Below are positions 10,328 through 21,560 of a stretch of DNA of 57,291 bases, one piece after another. A model generated the notes under the pieces. It made no database searches. It was not told where the DNA came from and saw only the letters and a program-made list of their open reading frames with translations. The position numbers and the translations under genes were made by a program. Numbering within the stretch: the first letter of the stretch is position 1; every line of letters starts with the position of its first letter. This DNA comes from Chara braunii (Eukaryota; Streptophyta; Charophyceae; Charales; Characeae), in contig BFEA01000056.1 in the NCBI GenBank assembly GCA_003427395.1, positions 688,388 through 745,678 of the forward strand. Reading direction: 5' to 3'.

Positions 10328-10545
10328 GAAACATGGATTCGGCCCTGAAAATGGCTGGATACATTCCTCTAAGTGCCAGTGTGATCAGGGTTGCAATCCT
10401 TTGGAGAAACACAGCGGATTCAGATTGTCAGATTCCAGAAACAGAAGAAAAAAAAAGGAGAAAAGAAACGGAAACACGGATTCAGCCATGAAAATGGCTG
10501 GAGACATCAGGGTGACAATCCTCTGAGGAAACACAGCTAGAGCAG
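10245..10545 (+). repeat. imperfect tandem repeat units sharing GTCAGATTCCAGAAA
   Basis: The motif GTCAGATTCCAGAAA occurs at about 10247 and 10427. A second block, with GAAAATGGCTGGA followed by a CAATCCT and GAAACACAGC context, occurs near 10346 and again near 10490. The order of blocks suggests two or three diverged tandem units of about 100-190 bp, with the (CAA)n tract expanded inside the first. Confidence 0.5.
10287..10327 (+). repeat. (CAA)n trinucleotide microsatellite
   Basis: About 13 consecutive CAA units with no interruption. The tract follows an ACAC-rich stretch inside the imperfect repeat at 10245-10545. Confidence 0.9.
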
Positions 10546-10598
10546 ATCACGGAATCCGCCCTGCCTCGTTGGCAGGGGACTCGTAACAAACAAACCAG

Positions 10599-10632
<34 letters not shown>

Positions 10633-11127
10633 AAGTTTCAGAATGTGACGGTCTTTGCTGTAAGATGCCCCCTGTAGAGGAAGACTGTGAGCAGGGCCTC
10701 CTAGACTACCCTGCCCCACATCATTGCAGTACAGAAACTTTTTTTTTTTTTCCCCCTTTTCCTTTCACGCGTGGGCAAAAGAAAACTGGGTCCCACCCCC
10801 GATTTCTTCGGGGACAGACCAAAACATTGTAATTTCCCAACACTGGCAGAGGTACTAGTGGTCTAATAGGGTCCATTTTTTTATTTAAATTCAAAATGAC
10901 CCTGGTAGTCCATGCCGTAAATGATGAGTGTTGGTCCTTGGTCTCCGCCTGGTGGTTTTGGGGGGCGATTCGATGAGGGACCTAGCTAACGCGTTAAACA
11001 CACACTATTCTGAGCTAGGCAATTAAAGTGTCCTTTTAGGCGCTTCTCAAATATTTTCACTGGGTTTGAGCAATGTATGAGGACGCTGAGAAAATGTTCC
11101 AAAGGACGCTGAGCCTGATTCTCAGCT

Positions 11128-11286
11128 GTATCAATGGGACACTGGACCCGGTTTCCAGCAGGTGCCGCTCCCCACCAATAGATGGAGCAGCCCGGCAGAT
11201 AAGCCCTCAATTCTGACGGTTCTCTTACCACCGCCGGGATAGAGGGTTTACACAAGGGCTCTCAAAAAAAATAATAGTAAAAAAAT
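11128..11286 (+). repeat. dispersed short retroposon, copy 3, with A-rich tail
   Basis: From TCAATGGGACACTGG through CCACCAATAGATGGAGC to the CTCAATTCTGACGGTTCTC segment this matches copy 4 (12843-12972) with few changes. An A-rich tract (about 11263-11286) follows the conserved end, as expected of a retroposed element. It is noncoding. Confidence 0.65.
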
Positions 11287-11346
11287 GTATAAGGACGTTG
11301 GGCCGGTTCCCAGCATGTGACGCTCCCTATAAATGAGAGTGGAGCC
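11287..11346 (+). repeat. dispersed short retroposon, copy 4a (diverged fragment)
   Basis: A short piece resembling the core (GACGTTGGGCCGGTTCCCAG, then a GACGCTCCC motif) follows directly after the A-rich tail of copy 3. It lacks the 3' half. It could be a second insertion into the tail or a tandem duplication. Confidence 0.4.
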
Positions 11347-12736
11347 ATGAACAACATGAGGCACCACCATCATACCTGGGATCTTTTTTTTTTTTTTTTT
11401 TTTTTTTTTTTCACTCACGGGACTCCCATCCCACCACTCCTCTCGATATATATCTCCTGGCGCACCCCCACTCCATTTCTATCTTACCTCATGCGAGGAA
11501 CATCACTCTCTACTGGAGCAACCTGACCAGACAGCGGACGCGGGCACCGACGCTGAATGAGCTCCCCCATTCAGCCCCAGTTGAGGCACTAGCGTACAAG
11601 CCTCGTTATACGGGAACCTCGGGAGCTAGGCACATAGTTCTCAGCTAGTCCCGTGAGTAGTGAGGGCGCTCATAGGCAGTGTCTAATGGTCAACTAACCA
11701 AGGTCTTAACCTATGAGCCCCTCTAAGCACTAACCTAGCACAGCTCGGATCATATATGCGGTTGTTGAGTATGCTGGTTGTTATGTGAGCTAATGTGATA
11801 TCATAGTCTATGCGGATGTGTGTGGTTGCTTTCTGCTACTGATGAGCCTTGCTTATGTCTGTTCGCTAGGGAGAATCAACCATATCTCGAGGCCGAGGAG
11901 CACCACCCCTTCTGATGCCTACATAAAGAGGGTCAGATCCTCTATGTTGCATAGCCTAACAGGTGGGAACACCAAGTAAACGTGAGCTCAACCGACGGCC
12001 TACCACTCCAGGTGATCACTGTGCAGTCAGTAACCGGCCTCTACAACACCATGGACTTTAAAAAAAAGAAAAAAAGAACAAAAAAAAAAGACAGTTTCAT
12101 GCTTACTAAGCACATAAATAGCACCAAGGCTGCCTAGGCCTACTGCCGGCCCCACTTGCCCCTGAACAGAGATCAAAGGGGTCAAGATCCCGAAGAGATC
12201 AATCATTTGCAATTTTTCAGGATTTTCTAGTTGGCTGAAACAACTGCAATCCTTTCTTTGGGGGGCCTGGGAAAGACGGGGTGAAGTACACCAACAGGGC
12301 AAAGTTGAGAAACAGTCCACCCGGCTACGAGCATACCCACCCAGTTTTTTTTTTCTATTCCTTTTTTTTTTCCGTCCTTTGCAAGCATGAATCTGGTTGT
12401 CAGTTTCATAATTTCTTTGGGCGAACATACCTACCAGTGATCGATGCTCGTATCACCCCCACTAGCAGGGGTGGGCCTGGTTGATGAAACAGTGGGGTCT
12501 GGCAACAGGCCCCACTACCAGGCCCCACTGGTGCTCTATGTTTGTGCTTGGACATCATGAGAGTTGATGAAACTGATAGTGAAAATGGAAAATTTGTGTT
12601 TCATAGCGCGAAAATAGGTAGTACTAATCACACTACCACACCTTAGAGGCTCCTGACTTGTGTATGTGATCTTGCGGCTGTAATTGGGTTGCACATGTGC
12701 CGCTCCCCACACCTAGCACCAGTCGGTTTTTTTTTC

Positions 12737-12772
<36 letters not shown>

Positions 12773-12842
12773 TTGGAGCCATTGACCCGGTTGAGAAGAG
12801 AAATGTCCACAGCCCTAGGAATACAAACAAGCAAACTCTGTT
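11347..12842. other. unassigned intergenic DNA
   Basis: No coding family is recognised on either strand. The stretch holds a T-run at about 11383-11411, an A-rich tract at 12060-12091, smaller T-runs near 12345-12372 and an A-run at 12739-12770 (probably a retroposon tail). Short open frames are uninformative. Confidence 0.5.
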
Positions 12843-12996
12843 GTTTCAATGGGACGCTGGGGCCAGTTTCCAGCAGGTGCCGCTCCCCACCAATAGATGG
12901 AGCAGCCCGACAGATAAGCCCTCAATTCTGACGGTTCTCTCACCACCGCCGGGACAGAGGGCCTACGCCGGGAAAAAAAAAAAAAAAAAAAAAAAG
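12843..12996 (+). repeat. dispersed short retroposon, best copy, with poly(A) tail
   Basis: The most complete copy of the family. It starts near TCAATGGGACGCTGG, contains CCACCAATAGATGGAGC and CTCAATTCTGACGGTTCTC, and ends close to a poly(A) run at 12974-12996. The tail plus the constant 3' end supports movement through RNA. Confidence 0.7.
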
Positions 12997-13157
12997 AAAT
13001 AAAGAATGAAGATTGGAGCCATCAAACTCAGGGCCGTACTGTTGCCACGGGCTCTTATCCCTGGATGCAGTAGGAGAGCCCTCACTGATGGTTTTTTGCA
13101 ATCTCACTAAAATACCTCTCACTTTCGACGCCACTATCCATTCTTGAGTGCCCACCT

Positions 13158-13227
13158 GTGGTGAAGGCTCCATCTATTGGTAGGGAGCAGCACCTGTCGG
13201 AAACTGGGTCCAGTGTCCTGTTATAAT
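13158..13227 (-). repeat. dispersed short retroposon, partial copy on minus strand
   Basis: In reverse complement, the GGCTCCATCTATTGGTAGGG segment and the following GGAAACTGGGTCCAG match the family core. Only the 5' half of the core is present. Confidence 0.6.
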
Positions 13228-13532
13228 AAAATGATTGTCTGTAGACCTGTTGACATTAGCGAAGGAGTAGCTAAGGGCCCCACAGTGGGAGCAGCTTGTG
13301 ATAATGTTTCCTAGAAGGCAGCCAACTCACGGTAGGTCAGACTGAGGGGCTGACGAGGCTGCAGGGGGTGACAAACCCTCTGGTGCCCCCCAGAGGAGTT
13401 TGAATTGTGTCATGAACTTGCCTGAAGCCACACTGCAGCACTGTCAGAACTCAATACCACAGCAGCTTTACTGAAGAAGCCGAAGCCGGGTAATGACGCT
13501 CGTACTTTTCTGAAGGTTGTTCTCCTTGAATA

Positions 13533-13597
13533 AGGGATGCTGGACCCGGTTTCCAGCAGATGCAGCTCCCCACCAATACAATCAACCAGCAGGACCC
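13533..13597 (+). repeat. dispersed short retroposon, partial copy
   Basis: GGACCCGGTTTCCAGCAG and CTCCCCACCAATAC match the family core; similarity stops after this point. It lies about 30 bp upstream of the LINE endonuclease fragment. Confidence 0.55.
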
Positions 13598-13620
13598 ACA
13601 GCGAACCCGGTCCTGACACC

Positions 13621-13895
13621 CTCTTGTTGTCCCAACTAATGGCCGATCGTCAGCTAGAAGATGCTTACAGAATACTCAACATACATATGCTTGAGATCAA
13701 AAGGAGATGAGGCTCTCTCAAACTCAATGATGGATCTCGATCTCCTCTTAAGTGACCTCACAGGTCTCCTCTCAGCAGCCGAAATCCTTCTAATTAGCAA
13801 GTGCAAAACCCTTGATCACAGAATGATCGCAATTTGCTTCTCCTTCCACAAACACATCCAAAGAGGCCCTGTGACGAACTACTTTCTGTAGCGCA
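13621..13895 (+). pseudogene. LINE AP-endonuclease fragment
   Basis: The plus strand first reads LLLSQLMADRQLEDAYRIL (from about 13621), aligning with FNQLMAELQLVDSYRTI of LINE copy 1. After a frameshift a 76-residue frame (13661-13891) reads STYICLRSKGDEALSNSMMD, then LLLSDLTG and TLDHRMIAI. These correspond to the RARGGDDLSNLRID, LLSKELAG and SFDHKMTGI segments of copy 1. The RID acidic residue and the catalytic DH pair are still visible. It is a short internal fragment of a third LINE copy, truncated on both sides and frameshifted. Confidence 0.7.
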
Positions 13896-16800
13896 CAATT
13901 ATCTGTGCGACTGTATTTCGGGGGTTGAATGGGAGGGGCCGACTCAATTGCACAAGTGCCCCATCTTTTTGAGAGAACTGGGTCCCGTGGCGGTTGGTAG
14001 TTAGAACGCGCCTTAGCAAGCGTAGCTTCTTTCTTGTTCTGCTAGAAAGTCTTTTTTTGAATTTTGAAATACGGGAGTAATAGGAATTATGACTTTAATT
14101 AGGCTAGGAATTGGGGGCATCGTAGTTTTGTCGTGGACTTTGCTGCTGTAAGTGCACGATGCTCCTTACTTGCGCGCGCTTTGCTGCGCCCTGTCCTGCG
14201 CTCTGTTCCCGACGCGCCTTAATTCTAATCACAACTGTAATCTCTTCTTGCTCCTTCTTGGCGAGTGCGGGTGTAACTGTAATCTTCTCCTTCTTGATTT
14301 CTTTCCGCGCTAAAACATGTGCCCCTTTTCTGTCCGTCTCATTGGCCGAAAAGATGCATGACTGGATCGATGCGTGGAGAGTGGCTACGTCCCCCACGCT
14401 GCGGCCCGGTCATGCAGCTTTAGGCACTTCCTTCTTCCCTCTTCCTTGGGCTTCAGCGTAATCCAGAATTATCTCGTGCAAATACTGAATACTATAAAGT
14501 CTGCAAGCGCGACTAATTTTCTCTCTAATCTACACTTTGGAGTTAGCGGGGTCGAGAGGATCGGCTAACGAGCGGAGGCAGGACGATGAGTAGGGAGTTG
14601 GGCGATCTGACGAGCTATTGCTGAGTGTGCGGGGTTGACGCGTGGCGTCGAAGGATTGTGGCATGCGGGCGAACCCGGCTGCACGCTGAGATCAAGCGTG
14701 GTGACAACAATGTGATTGTTGGTAGGTGCACGGTGATGGACTGCCAACATCGGAGAAACGTTGAGAGGGAAAGAGAGCGCAGTGTGTTGGAGTGGTGTTT
14801 TTTCTTCACATCCTCTGTATAATTTTTTATTTTAGTATTGGCCATCTTCGGTTGTGGCAATCTCGGATTTTCTTTTCTTAGATCGATGTGTGAATTGTAT
14901 CTTTCTCCCCCATCTCCTGCTTTTTGGTAAACCATAGATGTACGATGGTTGGAAAGTCGATTGATTGTTTGGTTATCTAGAAAGCATGAAGGATGTCGAT
15001 TGCTGAGTCAAGGGATTACTGCACGTATGGTTCCGACATTTTGTTGTTTGATGTATGGGAAATTACTCCTTCTTTTCTCCTTTTATGCACCCGTATGTTT
15101 GCGTATGTTGCCTTGATCGGTTGTCTAAGGTTTACGGATGTCATCTTCCTAGATAGATCGAGCGTAGAATAGATGCATGCATAACGACTTGTCCTTGTTG
15201 GAAACAGATCCTGTGCACGCACGTATACGCACGACCAAACAACGAGAAGGTCATCACGTATACGCATGTCTGCATGATCCGTCTTCAACCAGGCTGCACC
15301 ACCAATGCACAGATGTATGAATTAAAATTCCCTCACGAGATATGAACATCGACCGTCAATTTTGGATCACTGATCGCGACTGTCTGAGGAACTGCGAGTA
15401 CTGGAGGTACTGGTAAAACAGACGTCTCTCTCACCTATCGAGATTGAGGCCATGCCAAACTGAGAACGATCGACTGTGCGCATGGGATTTCCAGCAGGCC
15501 ATAGGACAAAATCCTCGAATCCCGGGTTACCCTTATGCTCGTTGTCGACGCGAATACCCTTACAAGGGTATCCGCCCTAGTTTTTGCAAGTGGCGGAAAA
15601 TAAGTTTTATTCGAAATTAGAGTGCACCGCATGGGCCGCGGTTGTGTTTTGTTCACGTCGACTGAATGATTGATTAGAAGCAGAGAGTGTGTGAGCATGC
15701 AGGTTTGAGGCGCTCGTGATGTTTTTTATTGATACTATAGAGTCGGCGTTTCCGCCGGCAAAAAAAATATTTTTGATTAAAACTAGTTCCTTTATGTTGA
15801 AGTGACTATGGTGCGTGTACGCCCATACGGAAGATGACATCAGGCAGTAATGTTGCTTTTGGACGGTGATCAGAGCATACGAGAGAGAATAGAACGTGAG
15901 TAGGAACCTCCGCGCGGTGGACGCGGGAGTTTGATGGTCGTGGACTCAGTTGACAATCCAAAGGAGTGATCTTGGAGTAGTGCCAAAGCCAGCCTTGGGC
16001 CTAGCACTAGTGGTTGTGGCATTGGACTTTCAGGGCAGCGCTACGAGGATCGAGGGCGGCGACCGGCGGCGATGGCATATTGGAACAATTGAAGATGCCG
16101 AGGGGTTGAGGGGCCCCTTGGTTTTGTTGCCGACTCATCTGTGGGCCCGGTCGACGAAACTGAAGGGGCGCTGATAGTCTCCCTTCCCCAAAGCGCGAGT
16201 TCACAATGCTCGCATTTTGTTTTTATTTTTATTTTTATTTTTTTAGTTATTTTTGCCAGTCCCGTTTCTGGGACGTGGCATCAGTTTGGTACCAGGGTCG
16301 TTTCGGGGACCAGCGAGCGTAGCTCAACTAATACACCCATAAACTTTTGAAAACACGGGCTGAGGAGTTTCTACGTGCATGTGAGCTGGTGGGTGACTGG
16401 CCCACGAGGCGGGAGAAACTTGACCAGGGGACCCTCCGAGGGCGCACCGTCCGCCAATCACGATCTGCAATGGGAGGTTTGAGTGTGAGCATGCCCGGTC
16501 GAGGCCCGAAAATGGTGCACTATGCCTAGGCAAGGCAGGCCAGGGGCGCTGTGGAGCCACACTGACGTGCAAACCATTCATCGAGCTTTTGTATAAGAGC
16601 GAGAGGAAGTTTCCCAGGTAGCTGGAGCCGCAGCAGTCTGTTGCACAACTGTGGAACCACGCGCTGCAGGGGAGAGGATTCGTTGGTGGAGGCCACAGGC
16701 TGTGTGCAGTTCGTGTGCACGGAACCTTTCTCCGCCTGGATCTTCAAAGCTCCATTCTGAATGTTAATACTACCACCAAGATCTGCACCGGGGCCAGCTT

Positions 16801-17667
16801 CACCCAGGCTTCCAGCGGACCAGGCGCCCTCCTGCTCTGTCGCAAGTTGAAGTTGCCTCGGCGGAAGAGCATAAGTCGTTATTTTCAGCGCCCTTCACTT
16901 TCGGGGCTGGTTGATTCCGCCGGCGAGCTGTTACGCATTCTGGTTTAACACGTAGTTACGCACTGGGAGAAAACGAAGGAGAACAAGGGAGACAAAGATT
17001 GGAAAGAGGGAGAAATGAATTTGGCAAAATTTCTGGGTCAGATACATTCACTCACGGAGATGGCGGAAAGAACGAGTCGGGGCATGACAACAAGTAGCTA
17101 ACGTACGTAGTAATAGACGAAGTTGGCCAAATAGAATATGTAAATAGGGGTTTCGAAGGCGGGCGAATCCGAATTCGACGTTAGTTTTAGTAGTAAGTTA
17201 GTAGATTAGGAGTTAGAAGAGAATAGGAGTGCGCAGAGGTGCCGAGAGAAAGTGAATGTGATGAGGCGAAAACATATATCTCGCTCGTTCCTTAGCGGAA
17301 TCGAGCAAGCAAAGACTCGATTATGAGGTTCTGAGCCGAGGCAAAGCTGATGGCGGTGCCAGATTTCATGTAAGGTGGATGGTATAGCCCGTATCGACTG
17401 TATGGGCTGCGCGGCAACTACGGGAAGTTCCAAAGCGTGGCCAGTATCTTCTTGTGATTCAGCGGAAGTTTCATTCTTTGTTTTCCATATGTGCAGATTG
17501 GGCGTACCTTTCTGTGTTCCAGTGGGAAGTTCAAGCATCGGGCACTCTTATAACATTCGTCATCGTGATTTGTAAAGTCGATTCCATAAGTGCCATTGCG
17601 GTCCCAGTGCTACTTACCATGGTCATTATTGACTTCCCCTGGCCGGATTCGTAGTGTCGGATATGTG

Positions 17668-17671
<4 letters not shown>
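13896..17671. other. unassigned intergenic DNA
   Basis: About 3.8 kb in which I recognise no gene, RNA or element. Open frames on both strands are all under about 110 residues, with no family resemblance. A pyrimidine-rich TTTTTATTT tract lies at 16217-16244. Undetected exons of a host gene with long introns cannot be excluded. Confidence 0.45.
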
Positions 17672-17754
<83 letters not shown>

Positions 17755-17762
17755 AAAAAAGN

Positions 17763-17815
<53 letters not shown>

Positions 17816-17832
17816 AAAAAAGAGAGAGAGAG
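17672..17832 (+). repeat. (GA)n microsatellite with A-runs and one ambiguous base
   Basis: A near-continuous GA tract, interrupted by two A-runs (about 17750-17760 and 17811-17821) and one N at 17762. The repeated A-run with identical flanks suggests internal duplication or an assembly join at the N. The highly repetitive frames read through it are not genes. Confidence 0.95.
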
Positions 17833-17834
17833 GA

Positions 17835-17960
17835 GATGCTTACCTGACCAGTGTAGTGGCAATACAACACAAGTGGGATGCTTACCTGACCAGTGTAGTG
17901 GCAATACAACACAAGTGGGATGCTTACCTGACCAGTGTAGTGGCAATACAACACAAGTGG
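17835..17960 (+). repeat. 3 x 42 bp exact tandem repeat
   Basis: Three consecutive 42 bp units start at 17835, 17877 and 17919, each beginning GATGCTTACCTGACCAGTG and ending in ACAAGTGG. They appear identical, so the expansion is recent or maintained. The array abuts the GA microsatellite. Confidence 0.9.
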
Positions 17961-20289
17961 GAAGCGGGAGCTATGATGATAAGAAGGGAATGTATATGTC
18001 CGCATTTTAGTGTAGGATTCATTGACGTTTTGCATACTCGAAAAAAAAGGCGGAACGGGGTGCATAGTCGCTACTTCTATTGACTGCGTTTACAGAGTTG
18101 CCATTCACTCACCAGGGTTAAGACTGTGCTGGTCAAGTGTGTCCAACAAATCGGCGTACCTGATCCTGAATTCAGGGCAAAATTCATCCTCATTTTGCAC
18201 GTTTGATATATAGCGGAGCAACGTGAAGGCCGATTAATCGTCGCGCTCCAACTCATTATCGAGCTCATAATCATTTAGATCAAGGTGTTTCTTTCCCGTT
18301 GCGTTATTCCTCACATTGTTGTGTCGCTTATAATCAAGGTGTTGTTAATCAAACTCCAAGAATATGATCGTGCCTGTCATAGTAGCGTTGCGGTTAGGGA
18401 GTATATCTTCCCATGTTCTAGCGAAAGCTTCATTCTCGTTTTGCATACTTGGCGGGTGGTGGAAGGGTGCTTGAAAATACAGCCACCTTAGTCGACCGAG
18501 GTTGTCATTTTTTCAAGATTTGAGGTCGTCAGCTTGTGGCTTATGATTCAAGCTTCGGGGAACATTGTCGTCTCTGATCTTAGAGTCACTGTGCCTCGGG
18601 TTGAAATTGTTGTCCGCTTCGCAACCACCTTTTCGAAGGGCTGGAGTTGTCAGCTTCTCAATCACAGTTGACTATGAACTCAGAAAGTAGCTATACCCTA
18701 CAGCAGCAGGTTGCGACTCAGAGGGGTATTGGTTTCAACAGTTGCAAATTGTTGTTTTCAAGAGGTTGTTGTGAAGATTTGAGTACGGTCATCGAGGAAT
18801 CAGTGATTATATGAACTGGCTAGGCCAGCTGCCTATATGGTTACAGTCAGAATTGTTGTTGATCTCCCATGCCAGAGCTGTTATTGAACCTCAAGTTATT
18901 ATGAATACTCGTTGACCTTTGCCTTTTGCAGCCTGCGTCAGACTGGTGCGACAAGCTTTTAACTACTATAGTTGATGTCAAGTTGCAGTTGTTCAGTTGC
19001 TACAATCGCATGGCAAGTTAGGTTGTACTTTGGTTGTTATGGCGGCAACCTAAGGGCATTTACTGTTGTTGCAACCTATGAACTGCTGACTTTGAATTAT
19101 TTGTGAAGGTTGGCTGGTCTCAAAGCATAATAGGCTGGGGGTAGCTCTAGATTGCAGCTATAACTGAGGGTTGAGGGAGATAGTTGTTACGATGATCTGG
19201 GCCTAGTGTTGGGTGGGGTCAGTGTTGCCACTCAGCTAGTTCGGAACTGCCACATGACCTTGGAAACTTTCAAACCGTGATGAAACAGATTGTCGTGGTT
19301 CCTTGTGAGATTGTTGTTACAGTTGTCTTCATAGGTTACTGTGGTCACTAGTTCTTAACTGAACTACGTACTATTCATTTGGGACCGCTGCTACTGATCG
19401 GAGAGTCGCTGTTGTGCGGAGGAGAACCAATTGATGCTCCTTACTTCAATAAGAATTGTTTTTTGAAGAGTCTGGTGTCGTTGCTCCAAACTGTTGTCAT
19501 CAGCAGAGGCGTTACTACGTGGTCCAGCAATATGAGGTTACTGTGGTGGTTGGTGAGGTGCTGCATTGGTGCTGCTAGGTGCTACGTCGTACTGCACCTC
19601 ACAACCGTGCTCAACTATTGGGGGCGTGCAGTACCTCGTTGTGCATAGACCGCGCGTGTGTGGTGCTTTCTTAGGGGTGTGCTCAGTTCGAACGCACCAT
19701 TCTTATGTTACATTGTGACAGTTGGTCGAAGGGAGTAGCTTTGCGAGATGAGGGAAGGGATAATGCTGCGACTTGGAGGACCGTTAGAAGGTCGCCACAC
19801 TTCGACCTGGTCGCAGTTCAACCAAGTTCATTGCGTTCCTGGCCGCCATTGCGGGGCCCTCAGGCGATTGAAGATTACAAGGCCCTCTCGCGTGAGTTGA
19901 GTTGGCCCTCTTTTGGATCTCGAGCGTCTGACTTATCCTCCTTCTGCCTTTCTTACTAAGTCTAGTTTAAGGTTACGAGAGGAAGGCAGCAAGCGGGATT
20001 GCAACCCGTAGGACCGCAACAAGACCTTGTGGGAGGTCCACCCACCGATTGCGGGAGCTCTGTCGGAGCCCAGGCGGGGTTCTAGAGGCAAGGAACACTT
20101 AGGTATAACGATCGATTTACGCGTGTGATCCCATCCCTTAAACTATATTACCCTTTGCTATTGTGTGCCTGCAGGTACGATTGAGAAAGTTATTATTTTT
20201 GATTGCTTTCATTTCAGGACATGATCTGAAAGGCTAAATTAACAAGTGTGTATGAAAATTCAAATTACTTGTGTGAATTCAGACAGAAT
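17961..20289. other. unassigned DNA, GTTGT-rich from 18.5 to 19.6 kb
   Basis: No gene is recognised. From about 18.5 to 19.6 kb the plus strand is enriched in GTTGT-type words, giving a weakly repetitive texture without a clear unit. An 84-residue frame at 19705-19959 has no recognisable family. The segment leads into the hairpin array. Confidence 0.4.
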
Positions 20290-21560
20290 GAAAATGTGAC
20301 TTTTTTTTTATTAAGTTGTGGAGGTTGGGCGAACGCATAAGTTGCGGGTTGTTCGGTCACACGCACATGTTGCTTGTTTAGGCGGAGATAGACTACTCAT
20401 AAGTTGAGTAGCCTGGTTCTATGCTATATGTCATTGTATGAGCTAACTAGCCACACCATAAGTTGGTGTGTTCTAGTTATATGTCTCTCATCGTTTGTTC
20501 AGGCAAAGGTTGGACCCCTCACGAGTTGAGGTGGTCCAATTCTTTGTGTATGCCAAATGTTCAGGTTGGCCAGCCTCACCGTAAGTTGGTGCGGCCCGGT
20601 CATACATCTTATGTCGATTGTCTAGGTAGAAACTGATCACACCATAAGTTGGTGTGGATCAGTCTTGTACCTTATGTTTACTTGTTTTGGCAGGTTAGTC
20701 ACACCATAAGTTGGCGTGAACAAGTCATGAGCCGTGAACATAAGTGAAACTTGAGTATACAATCTGATATAACTATATACTACGTATATCATTGGCAGGC
20801 TGGACGCCATAAGTTGAGAGATCTAGCCATATAAGTCGGTAGCAGATAAAGCAGAGGAGAAAAAAAGATTCAGAGTATAAAATTGAGTGGTAACTTTGGG
20901 CAAGTTGACTCATCCATAAGTTGGGTAGTTGGTCCTATGCCCCTGATAATACAAAGGGCAGAGAGATAATATAAAACTTTGTTATTTTTCTTTCTAAATA
21001 TAAGCTGATGTTTGGATGGGGATCCTCATAAGTTTAGGTAACCGGACCACTCGTCTGAAGACAGAAAATGATTGTGACTTTACTTATTGAATGTAGTTGT
21101 GTTGCGGAGGCTGAGCGAACTCATAAGTTGCGAGTTGTTCGGTCACACGCGCTTGTTGCCTGTTAGGCGGGTTAGACAACTCATAAGTTGGGTAACCTGG
21201 TTCTACGTCATATGTCACTGTTTGGGTTGGCTAGGCACATCATAAGTTAGTGTGTTCTAGTCATATGTCTGTTGTCATTGTCCAGGCTAAGGCTGACCCC
21301 TCATAAGTTGAGGAGGTTCAACTCTTTGTGTATGTCGAACGTTCAGGCTGACCAGCCTCACCATAAGTTGGTGCGGCTCGGTCATACGCCTTATGTCGAT
21401 CGTCTAGGCAGAAACTGGTCACACCATACGTTGGTGTGGTTTGGTCCTATGCCTTACGTATACTTGTTTTATCAGGTTAGGACACCATAAGTTGGTGCGG
21501 CCTCGTCATATAAACTGGCAGGTCAGTCACATCCATAAGTTGGGTTGACTGATCCTATGT
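20290..21560 (+). repeat. array of imperfect hairpins with a shared ATAAGTT loop
   Basis: About 18 modules, roughly 60 bp apart on average, each centre on ATAAGTT (rarely GTAAGTT, ACGAGTT, ATACGTT) flanked by self-complementary arms. Examples are CTACTC/GAGTAG at 20394, CACACC/GGTGTG at 20453 with outer AACTAG/CTAGTT, TTGGACC/GGTCCAA at 20509, ACTGATC/GATCAGT at 20632 and CACC/GGTG at 21357. The arms differ between modules while the loop is held. At a larger scale, 20290-20730 and about 21070-21510 are diverged direct copies (offset about 785 bp). The region is noncoding. It may belong to an LTR, a satellite or a structured RNA; the sequence alone does not decide. Confidence 0.8.

Larger units (their letters stand above)
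9571..11127. other. intergenic DNA rich in poly(A) runs
   Basis: No gene is recognisable. The interval contains plus-strand A-runs (about 9764-9780, 10123-10147, 10600-10631), a T-run (10738-10752) and the repeat features listed separately. The A-runs look like tails of degraded retroposons. Confidence 0.5.

Noticed and set aside
17590-18065. Alternating Arg-Glu or Ser-Leu proteins of 85-151 residues
   Set aside because: Simple translations of the (GA)n microsatellite, with an N in the middle.
20290-21560. CRISPR array reading of the hairpin block
   Set aside because: The repeated part is only about 7-9 bp, the arms vary, spacing is irregular and the context is a eukaryotic nuclear genome. 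It does not meet the repeat-spacer pattern.
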